Source of the DNA: Micrasema longulum
Lineage: Eukaryota > Arthropoda > Insecta > Trichoptera > Brachycentridae
Length of the DNA stretch: 64,000 nucleotides
Assembly: GCA_022494885.1 (NCBI GenBank)
Contig: JAGVSM010000901.1
Coordinates: forward strand, 44,018 to 108,017
Direction of reading: 5' to 3'
Positions 26,601 through 38,600 of this stretch are shown here, one piece after another; position 1 is the first letter of the stretch; every line of letters begins with the position of its first letter. The translations under genes and the position numbers were made by a program. The notes beneath the pieces are model-generated. The model made no database searches and was not told the origin of the DNA. It was given only the letters and a program-made list of their open reading frames with translations.

Positions 26601-29600
26601 CAACGTAGACTGCTCCTATCGATAAGCCGACCGCCACAAACAGTACGATTATTATCAAGAAAATACGATACATGCGAAGTGTTAGACAAAGCTGGGACAA
26701 CTATTGTTTAAGCAGTTTTACTGCGATATAATAAAAATAAGCTTCACCGGAAACGCAAAATAGCGCAAAATTGGCAGCAAATGTCAAAGTCCTATAAATA
26801 ACTGATTTATACTTAGACGGGAAGAAAAAAAAACTTTTTATAAAATATTATAGAACGAGAAAATGCATAGAAAAAAAACGATTTTATTGATAATAGAATC
26901 AGTGTTGAAATTCTTGTGATATATTGCACCAGTTTAAAACACATCAAAAGGAATAGTACAGCATTCACCGATTTTTTCTTGGGATCAGAAATATCTGAGA
27001 AATCTTTACCTGCAGTTGGGTGTTATATAAAAAGTGGTAAAAAATGAAGTGTTATTAAAAGTTTATATTTGTTCTTAAGATGTTGTAAACTAACGTTATA
27101 AAGCATTTATATAAATGTGAACATTGATGAATTTGGAGACAGCATTCGTCTGCTTGAACAATGGTTAGAAAAACTACCTACTCCCTACTGCATATAAACG
27201 AATTATTCTTCTGATACTTGTATCTATACCTTGATTGCAACACATCCAGACCATATTTATTATTAGGTGTCCACCCATTTTAGCAGAGTTACCCAAGTGT
27301 CCTACTCAGAGTAGGTATTAGCACGTTGCACAGATCAAACATGTTTGTACAGAATAGTCGTAGCGGTTTTAAAAGACATAAATCCTTAAAATTTAGAAAA
27401 TAAATTGCCAGGCAAAATATTAACATGCCCGATGGCTAACTCGTGCTAAATTGCATGTTTGGATAGAATATCCTTTTAAAAACTTAGTTATGCCCGCAAA
27501 ATATGTCATCAAAATATGTCCCTGCTGTGCCGGATAGAAATCTGTCATTTTTTTCCCCATGCAACCGCGGCCCAGCTTAGTACATAGAAACGCGGAGCGC
27601 GTTTGTGGACACCGCAAAAAGCTCTAAACTCTAAATTGTTGTCTTATTCGCAAATAATAGTACATTGGTGAACTACATGCAGTGTATCTCGATCATTTGC
27701 TACATCCTAATGAAGTGGCATATTTCTTTATAAAAATGATTAAAAATAAGTGCATAATATTGAAAATATCCGGTTAAGAACTTACTTCCTTTTGAGTTGG
27801 TTGATCAATCTTCATCATGTTGATCGATAGTAAACTATCCTGGACGCCTTGCGCAACCTAATGAAATTAAATAAATTATGCTCCTTGCAATATTTTGTGT
27901 TTAGATATTATATAAGAAAAAATATATGACGAGCTATGATCGGCAGAACAACGTAAGCGACATTTTTGGCGAATTGCTTTTTTTAAGGAAAAGTGTTCCT
28001 TATTGCTCCCTGCACAAGTGTTAAAAACATCATAGCTCTATAAAATTCACCTGACACATTTAAGGATATTTATTTTGATGTATGTTATTTATTAAAAGAA
28101 AACTATGGCTATTACTACAGCAAAAAATACAATATTTACAAATAAACCAAGATTACTGGTCAATTATTGTTTTCTATGTATATTACTCCGCATCATTCCA
28201 CCCTTAAAAAAATGTATTTGTTGACATATTATTTTAAGGCTAAGCAAGCAACTCCTTCAATGGTGATGTTGTTTGTTTGCTTCTAATACCCTCAATAGAC
28301 AGTGGTTCTTTAAACCCTGTCACATCCGAAACCACAATGATCAGTATGGGCAAGAAGACATATTACCATATTTTAAAAAATATTTAGAACCAAGAATTTT
28401 TTTTAAAATACAATATTCAAAAAACAAATGATTGCTAACTTCTGCGGGGGAGAAGTGGGGGGAGCGCGGCGCAGTATTAGTCTCCTCCTTGCCCCTTCCT
28501 TGTTTCTCCCCTGCAGAAGTAAGCAACCATTTGCTTTTTTTAATATTTTATTTTTTAAATTTTATTCCTTCTAAAAAAATTATTTAATGTGCCAATATGT
28601 ATTCTTGCACATACTGATCATGGTGGTTTCGGATGTGACAGGGTTATATGAACACCCTGTATAATGGACACAAAAATAAATGTAATTGTAATGTAATTAT
28701 ACCTCATATTAAGGTTTAGATATCGTAAATTGAGAACGTGTTTCTTCATTTTGGACAGTTAACATTCTCAATGTTTAAATATCCATATTCCTTCCAGTCT
28801 TCCATTTGTTGATTTTTGTGAAGTTAAAGAGCTGAAACCTTTATTGATGCGGACGAGATTCTGACCGAATTATTTCACCCACGTAGTAGATATTCCTCCA
28901 TATTTTCAATGAAATACCGTAATTGTAATATTTTTTGGAATTCACCAGTCAATTTTAAATTTGAGACCTCCTACACGTGTATTGTTATCCCTAGAGAATA
29001 AGGTAAAAATATTGAATCTACTACGCCATTGACATATTAATACAATAGACATACCCTGAGGCCTCGAAAATGATGATTTATTTATTTTTTAAAGAAATAT
29101 TTGCGTTCATATGATTTTTCCAAATATTTCACTTTTAAGGACATTTCCAAGGAGTTGTAAATCATTATAAGATGGGAATCAAGTTGGAGTAGAGCGGACC
29201 TCTGATCCATGAGTCCGCAACACTAGCCACGGGACCACAGCCCGATTTAACTCATGCCCAAACGCTCAGTAATACTCAACGCGTATTTAGTCGTTATTCA
29301 ACCGCCAGATAAGCGTGACGTTTAAAATTGAAACAAAAATGCCTACTTGTGTCATGAAAACGAGTAAAAGCCTTTCGGATAAACATTGTAAAAGGGATTG
29401 CGTAACTATTTATTGGAAAGTATTTGTTCATGAGTGATTCACAAAGCTTAAAACAGTTCATGAATATGTTTTTGTTTTTTTTTAAATAAATAAACATGTA
29501 CTTTTTTTATACGTCAAACTATGAAATCCAAACAGCGCAATTTTTATATAGTTTTTTACTATATATAATAAATTAAATTGCAAAGCTCTTCTTACTTACA

Positions 29601-32600
29601 GGGATGCACTGATAGGGATACGTTTTTAAAACATAATAAACGTGAGTTAATATTATCTTTTCGTTCCTAAATATTCAGTGAAAAGAAATAAACGGGGCTA
29701 AATACTTCATGAAATTAAGAAAAGAACCTGATTAGTATCCACCAAAAACTGTACCATATGCATGCTCATTGAATGCAGCTCTTATTCCTTTTATTCTTAG
29801 TGAGGGAGAGGGTTCAGTGCTATGCAAGCTCCTGACGTCACTGCGACCTGTGAATATCTACTGTGACGGGTCCCCATGTTCCCCAATAGTTCTCGCCCTT
29901 CAAGCTCAGTAGCTCAATTACAAATGACTATCGACGTGCTAATAAGTGACGTGATAACATTTTCTCACCATGGTTGTTATCATATTCACGATCACAATGC
30001 AACATCCGCGAACACCTAATATTAAATGTCAAAATATTTACGTTTCGCGACGTATAATCCTGCTGCGCAATCTCAGATTTGAATTTCACCGGTGTAAATA
30101 TGGAAAATATTCCAAAACTGTTATTTTTATTTATTTATTATTTATCATGCTATTCATTGCATTAAGCCGGCAGTTGGCAAGCCAAATGTCAAAAAAAGCA
30201 ATCGCCATACTAATTGTAATTTAATTTTCACTTTTTTGTATCAGATACTCCTTAATATTTTGTAAATGCAATATATTGTATTTTTTAATAGTAAACGCCA
30301 ATTTTTTTCTAGTGAACTGTATTTATTTACGAAGAAAACAAAAAACAAACCGACACGAGCGTTGACTTAGAGATTACACACACGTTGACTTATGACTGCA
30401 ATAGCTTAAGCACGTTCATTATTGTTCATTGTGATCGCTCAAATGCTTAGCATGTTTTTAAGCACGTCGATAGTTATTTGTGATTGAGCTACAGGTCTAT
30501 AAAGAACCTGGCTACTGTGTGGAAGGCGAGAGTTTACGTTTTGCTAAATCACCCCCTCCAAGCCCAGATCCGTGAAGTATCGGGCTATTAAGTAGGGGGC
30601 GAGCTCTTTAACATCCTCAGGTTTAAGCAGTGGTTTCCTGAAGATGAGGCTCCTTTTATGATGTAAAGCATCACATTCACGTGGAATATGTATAGGTGTT
30701 TCCTCATCTGCACAGCAGAACCGACATCTAGAAGTTTCGGAAAGGTTCATTTTAGCAAGGTGTTTGTTCGATTTGCAATGTAGCCCTTGTAAAAATCAAC
30801 AGTATTTAGTAACTATGGGTACGTTTTCGTGTCAATACTTTTTAAAATATTTTTCATTAAAAGAAAACAACAGCCATTACAACAAAAAAATAAATATTTA
30901 CAAATAAACCAAAATTATGGCCAATTATAGTTTTCTATACATTACTAAATACAATGTCAAAAAAAGAAGAAAAAAAGCGTACATTGAAATAGCCACTCCG
31001 TATTATTCCACACGTAAAAAATAAATAAAATATTACAATAATAATGAAATAAAAAAATTGAAAATTTTTTTTTTGTTAAATCGAACTTAAAAATCCTTTC
31101 GCCGGTGGATCCATACGAAGCTATCAGTCCTCCCTTTTTTCTTCTTTCAAACAAGAGAAAAAAAATACAATATTAAAGTGCACAAAAAAACAAAATTTTA
31201 GGTAGGTACAGTTAGATTAAACCCTAATTAAAAAAAATCACTGTTTTTAGTTAGGGTGCTAGCATTTTTTTAAAGTTTGTTTAAAGTGAGAAAAGATATA
31301 TCTATTTCCGCAAAAAAACGTATTATAATTATTTAAAATTCTGGGCAAAGATGCATTCTTATTATTATTCGTGCTTGAAATACCAACATGAAATAATTGT
31401 TGCAGCCGAGTTGTACGTTGAGGAATACTACTTTATATGGCATGTCTACGTATTATATGTCAATGTAATAATAGTACGCATAATACTTTCATTACGGCCA
31501 CAATTTACAAAGTTCGCCGCCATTTTTTATTTCTTCGAATTTGATGTCAGACGATGGAAACGGCGGAGTAAAATTTTAATGTCAATGTCGATATGATTAC
31601 ATGAATATATCCACAATTGAACGGCATATTAACTTCTCCCCGGTCGATACGTTACTGCGGGCCCATGAATGCGTAATGCGATAGGTAACGATGATTTCAA
31701 GCATTCCCTTCCCATGAAAGAAGAGAAGCTTTTCGAATTTCGGCAATTCAAAAATCTATTACTCACTATTCATAACGTCATTCATCTTCATCATATTTTT
31801 GTCCCCACCTAGTCCCAGCCATAGGACGCTCCACAATAGACTATTTAAACTAAGCTAATATATATTTTTTTCACTTTTCATATATCGTTTTATCAGCGCT
31901 ATGATTTTTTAAGGTTTTGTATTTCTATCTATAACTCCGCGTGTGATGTCAGAGATTCTCTTCCGCTTATTCTCTGTCAGTTCTGCCGATTGGTCCGTTT
32001 ACGGTAAGCAAACCGGATATCTTTCACAGCTTTCATCATTGGTAGATTCATATGTACCAATGACGTCCTTCAAAGTAGTTCGTTTTTATTAAAATATGTT
32101 TTTTTTTTCAATGTTTCAAATGTCCACATTCAATTAGATCTAAATTTGTTGCAACAGGAAGGGCTAGTCATAAGCCTTGTAAAATGCCTAGACTTCCATA
32201 TTCTGCTCAATGTTATTTTTTTGCAAATTTATTGATATAATTTTAAGTTGCTAGAATTTCACTTGTCCATGCGCTTTGTAGCTGCAGGACGATTGGTAAT
32301 CTTGCTTCAATATGTAAATGTCATCAATCATAAAATACTTAAATTTTGTAAACGGGGTTTAGAATTTCAACAGACCATCCGCCCAGTAGCTGCAAGACTT
32401 GTAATAATCAAACTCCTATTAAAAAAAAAAAGTTTTTTTTTTTGTAACATTAAAACAGAATGTAAATGCAAGCTCGATTACTTATCGTCCATGCGCCCTG
32501 TAGCTGCAAGACGTGCTGTAATCTAGCTCCTATGTGTTATAATTTAAATAGATCATAATTGGAAAAGAGGAATTAGAATCCCAATCGTCTAAGCGCTCTT

Positions 32601-35600
32601 TAGCTGCAAGACGTGCTAGGATATTTATTTATTGTACAGTGCCCTTGAGGTGATTTTCACAAAAATGGAGCTATGCATAACAATACTGGAGGCATATTAT
32701 GAATATTGAACCTGCCATACCTTACATGACGGTATCACAATATTTTTTAACACAGAAATTGCCAATATTATTTATGGTACCACAATAACACCTTACTGCT
32801 CAAATTCCTATCATATAAGTTTTACCATAATGAAAAAAAATATATGCAACCCTCATTATTGTATAGTTCACCACCTTTAGATAGTAAGTCTTTATTTATG
32901 AATTAAGTACAAACATTTCTCAGAGAGACTGGAGATACTGTTTATTGGGAAACATTGAGTTTTCATTTGTTTTTTTTTTAAGTTTTGAAAAAGTTTTAAG
33001 TTTTAAAAAAAAATATTGATAAATACATGAACCAGATACTTTACTCACAGCTCACAGGAATTATAAAAAAAAACTCATTTCGGACGGTACATAAAAAAGT
33101 AAACATTTTTGTGACAATATCAGTTGATACAATTCAAGATAGTAAGAAAACATAACATTAGAAACATAAAACACAGTATTTAACACTATTTATATCAATT
33201 ATATTAATAACTATCACCGAAAAGATTTAATTATAATTTTTTTTATTGCAACACGTTTAGATTTGCTTTTCGTTTTTTAGTTCATCGGGCAGTTTATGAA
33301 ATTGGGAATATTTTTCAGACTTTTTGACGAACTTCTCTAAGCGAAATTTAGAATTGTTGTAGTGAATATCATGATTAAATGTGTATTTTAAATTTGTGAG
33401 AGCAGAAAAGTTTATGAAATTTCAAATAGTGTTGGTGGTGTCATGCAGTGCCATTACCTTGAAAGGAAGTATTTGTACTAAATGTTATTAAATATTTGTC
33501 ACCCTATACCCATTAAACTCCCGCCCTTCCTCTTTTTTCAACTGTTTTTCCCACAGCATAAAATATTTTCATAACCTAATCAGTGCATGTAACGGTTGCT
33601 TATTAAAATGCACGTCGTGTTGGTTTTATATTTTTGTGCAACAACTATGGTGAAGGTGTATAGTGGGTTTTGCATGTTGGTTTAATTGGTGTCCTGACGA
33701 AGAGACGGGTTCGTCTCGAAACCGGTAGACATAGAAAAGTCAGTAAGTGGTTACATACAAAGATTTAATTACATTAAGTAAAATGTTTGACCACAAAGTT
33801 AATGCTTCAAATTTTAATAATATTTTATCAGAAAGTACTTTGGTCAGTCGGTAAATTTTCTGTTAATTAAAAAAATATACTAACACTGTGTATTTTTTAT
33901 TGTTTATATAGGTATGAGCTGTAATGTAAAACTGGCTATATCATGTATATGTATATGCACAGGCTATGCCTAGGTGGGAATTTATTTTCATATTATTTTA
34001 TTCTCTTGGTGCCGATAAATTAAAAAAAAAAATAATAAATTGGATTCTATTGACAAATGAAATGACAATCTTTTTAGCATAGGTAGGTTGAAGAACTTGA
34101 AAAGTAAAAAAAAAACAGAAGAAAAATAAAAATCGTACATCCTACATACATACTATAAAATATTTTTTTATTTTTTTTATTTGCTAAATAAATTATAAAT
34201 TATTCTATAGTCAATAGTGTCGTTATTATTTGCTACTACCGTACATAAATAAATTCACTTATTTAAATGTTTATATTCGTACCTGTAGTGTAGTTTTATG
34301 AGAGCAGTCACAAAATATGTAGAACAAAGTGGATGAATAGACAGTGTCCACAAAGAGTCCAATTTCTTTGAAACTGAAGCCAAATCCGTGGTCCACTATC
34401 TCAGACAAGGCTCCGTACACAGCCACGGTAATATTGCAAAACCTGTACAAATATTTCAATGAAAACTTAACAGGGTTTTAATTTTTCAATTTTCAATAAC
34501 AGCTATTTGGTTTTACACAACGAAGAAAGTGACAAACTGCTTTAAAAATATAAAATGAAATATTATGAAATTATTATGAAACTAAGAAATCCATACTATG
34601 AAAATCGCAAATATAAAATAGAAAAAGTCCAAAATAAATTATTAAAATGTCTATCATATAGAAATACTTACCTATTAAATAAATATAATGAAACATTTAC
34701 TACATTTTGAAATAAACTTTTTGCTGACTTAATGCTTCTATTTAAGCTTTTAAATGGCATTACTGACTACCCCAATGTACTAGGTTTACTTAATTTCCAT
34801 GTGCCTTTTAAACGTATCCGTCACATCAAGTTATTTTACTGCACCGATGTAAACACTAATGCAGCAAAAATTCATGCATTCATAGAATATGCAACTTATA
34901 TAATATAATATTATTGGAGCCAAAGCAAGTGATATCTTCAACTTGAATAAAAATATATTCAAAATGGAAATCAGCGACAGCATGCAGGCATTGTCGTCGT
35001 GGGTGAGTAGTGATGAGAAAATGCAATATTATTTTTTCATTTTATTTTAAAATCACAAACGTAAATATGTATAAACATTTTATTTATGGTTTTCCAAATT
35101 CTATTCTTGTATACTATAACTTTATTTATGACACATTATGTATATTGAAAATTATAAGTTTGAAAAATTTTTCAGTCTAGTTTTAAGTATCTATTATATT
35201 ATAACCGTATTATTGTAAATATGGCTAGATAAATAAAAAAAAAAATAATAATATTTACGCTGAGAAGACTTCCATACTGGACTTCTAACCGACTATGCGT
35301 TCTGTAACTGCATAAATATTTTATTAAAAACAGTTCTTAGTCACTTTATATGTAAAATGTAAATGGGGACTAGTTTTAATCATTCGTATTCTCTGAGCTG
35401 CAAGACATATTGTGATTTAGCTTCTGCTTTTATTAAAATATAACATAACTAGAAACGAGAATTCCAACCGTCTATGCGCTCTGTAGCTACAAGACGTATT
35501 AGGATATTTATTGAACAGCGCCCTAGAGGTAATTTTCACAAAAATAGTGCTATAGAAATGATCTTGAATATATGATATCAAGATTATTCTCTGACTCAAC

Positions 35601-38600
35601 ATAATTGGAGCAAGCATGTTGCATCTGAGAGGCACAGGTTCAAATGTTTAGTTTTTGAGTTAATTATGCCAAAATATTCATTTATAGGCACCGTGGCGCA
35701 GTTGGTTAGACGGCCAACTGTGAAACTGGCGTTGCGGGTTCGATTCCCGCCAGTTGCAAGAAAAAAATCCAAGAAAGATTTTTTACTGAATTGGTCTGGG
35801 TGTTGTGGTGTATTTTCAATTACCTCCTTCCATATCCCCTCTATCCCACCTGCTGACAAGCCTCAAATAGAGGCTTAGTGGGTTATTCCTTTAAAAAAAT
35901 ATCTGCATAATTAACGGCACAATGCGTGGCCTTAAAAGCAAAAATGACAATATTCAACAATTTTGTTATACTCAAATTTAAGAAATAATAGATCATCATG
36001 CCATTGTTACTTCTGAAAACAACTAGATGGCACATTTGAGTGAACATTAAGTAAAGTTGTGCTTTTGGTTTTACAAAAGAAAGTTAGATTACTTTTTTTT
36101 TCTCTTCCTTTCCACATTCGCTCCTAAGTGGAGTGTGTGGACATCACCAGTTGCCTCCAGGAGATTCTATCGCCAGCCAGCACTCTCGTCTCCTCCCACG
36201 TTAATCCAGCGCCCCTTAGTTCCACTGAATAAACTCGAAAGATCGTCATCGACGGCCTCATGTTAGTTATAAAATCGAGTCACCTTATGCCTAATATTCT
36301 CCTCAAGCACTTACTCTCAAAACTCAATAGTTCGGTGTTCTGAGCTTTGGTAGGGTGCCAAAATTCGTGCCCATATAGGAGTACCTACTGGCATAAGACA
36401 AGGGTTGTAAGATTACAGTTTGAGTGTAACTGCTCTCATATGCAAATGAGTTTTTTTTGTTTTACCACTTTTACTCCCGTGGGTTGTGGGTTATTTTTCA
36501 ATGCCACTTCCCTTATTTAAATAATTCGTTGCATTTTTATCTTGGTTTTATTTAACAATCTTTTAGTATATGCTAATCTGTATTATCAGTAACAGCGTTA
36601 GGGTAGGGCGTGGTTAGGCGACCGCCCAGGGCGCCAGATATAAAGCCATTTACAATAACATTTTTAAAAGTGTCGTCAGTAAATCTTTACAATCAATAGA
36701 CATGGATCTCGTTAAATGCACAGAAATGTTAAAAAAAATTATTAGCTTTTATCGAAAACTACAGAAATACGGGCTTTAAAAGAGCTTTAAAAGGCTTTAA
36801 AAGTGCAAAGGAGTTGGCAGCAGAAATATAAATTAAACCTGTGTTTAGAGCCACAACAAAAATTCGACGTGTTAAACGCCAAGCTGGTGAAACCATCCAC
36901 GATGAGCTTATAACTTCTCCAGAAAAGAAATTTGAAGTTCAATTTTTCAACAGCATTTTGGACACTACCTTAATTTCACTCAATAAAAGATTTGAACAGT
37001 TGAATGAGTACTTGGAATCTTGGTCTTTTCTGTTCAATATAAAAAAATACCCGGAAAAACTAGAACTTCTCAAGGTCTGTGGTGATCTCCAATTGAAATT
37101 AACGGTAGATTATATATCCGATACAGATTTTTATTTATTTATTTATGCTTTATTACGCTAGTTTATAACATCTTAAGAACTAATATAAACTTATAATCAT
37201 GTACAATTTTTTTATCCAAATTTCTCAATAACATATTTTTTCAAATTAATTCTAAATATTTCAATTTATTATGTTTCCTTTATTTCTTCGGGTCACTCAT
37301 TGTACAGCTTCAATCCTTTGTACAATGAGTTTTTAGATTCTGTTTTTCTCCTCATTGGTAATTGTTTTTATTTTATTCATTTTATGCATAAAAATTGCTA
37401 CATTGTGTTTAATTTGTTGCTTTACTGTGAGCAAGCCAATTTCTTTGTGCATTCTTTCTACATTAGAATATATATTTCTTCTGAGTATAATCCTCATTGC
37501 CTTATTTTGAAGAAATAGTATATTTTTAATTTCTCCTGTGTATGTATGTTGTGTAATGAACTCATAAGTCTGAAATCATTTTTGCCTGATTAGAATGTGG
37601 TTACTCCTGTAATTGTTTTAAATTTTATTGAAGATCGCAGCTTACAAGAACTGTATCGAAATGTATGTATAGCGTTACGAATATTGATCACTATACCTGT
37701 AAAGGTTGCTAGTGGGGAAAGAAGTTTTTCTAAGCTTAAACTGATAAAAACTTATCTACGATCGACAATATCTCAATCTAGATTGACAAACGTGGTATCT
37801 TTGTCAATCGAAAACGAAATTGCGGAAAACATAAACTTTAGTATTTTAATAAAAGAGTTTACCGATAGAAAGTCAAGAAATGTAAAATTTTATTAGTATT
37901 TTTTTAATAAATGGTTATTTCAGCATAAACTTTGCCTTTTTCATATGAGTTTAAAGGGGTGGAAGATATGGGGCGCCGTAGAAATCCCGCCCAGGGCGCT
38001 GGTAGTGCTAAAACCAGCTCTGTGTATTATATACATACTACGTTTTAAATTGCATAAACTGAAAGTTTCACGTTTGCAGAATTTTTGGTCAATGAATCAA
38101 CGTTCTGGCGGAAAAACTATTCGATTACTTAGGTACATCCCTATTATAACCTAAGAGTAATCACCTAACATAGTTGCCCATACGGAAAGATTTATTATTT
38201 CATTTCATTTCATTTTTAATTTCATTTTTTTTTGCACCACAACAGGCCAGGAGGCCCAATTACAGTGGTGAATTACATTACAGAACAACCAGGTTTGAGA
38301 AAAATCACATTTTTAATTGTTGTGTTCTCATCGGGAATCGAACCCGGAACCTTCCGTACGTGAGTCAAGCGTCTTGACCACTACACCACGGAGGCCGCCA
38401 AACTCTGAGATTATTAAATTATTACTCTGAGATTATAAAAGTATTCTAGATGTTTCTTATCTGCTTCAAGTGGAAAGACTCAAAATTACCGAGTTGGAGT
38501 CTGGTACTTCTTTTTGTACCCTTTCTTGCATAATGGAAAACCAGTAGTGACCGACTGAAACAAGATTTTCGGTCGAAACCGGAACCAAATTTCGACTTCT

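Noticed and set aside
35687..35760. Functional tRNA gene
   Set aside because: The A and B boxes are good, but acceptor and anticodon stems do not pair, and a SINE body with A-rich tail follows.
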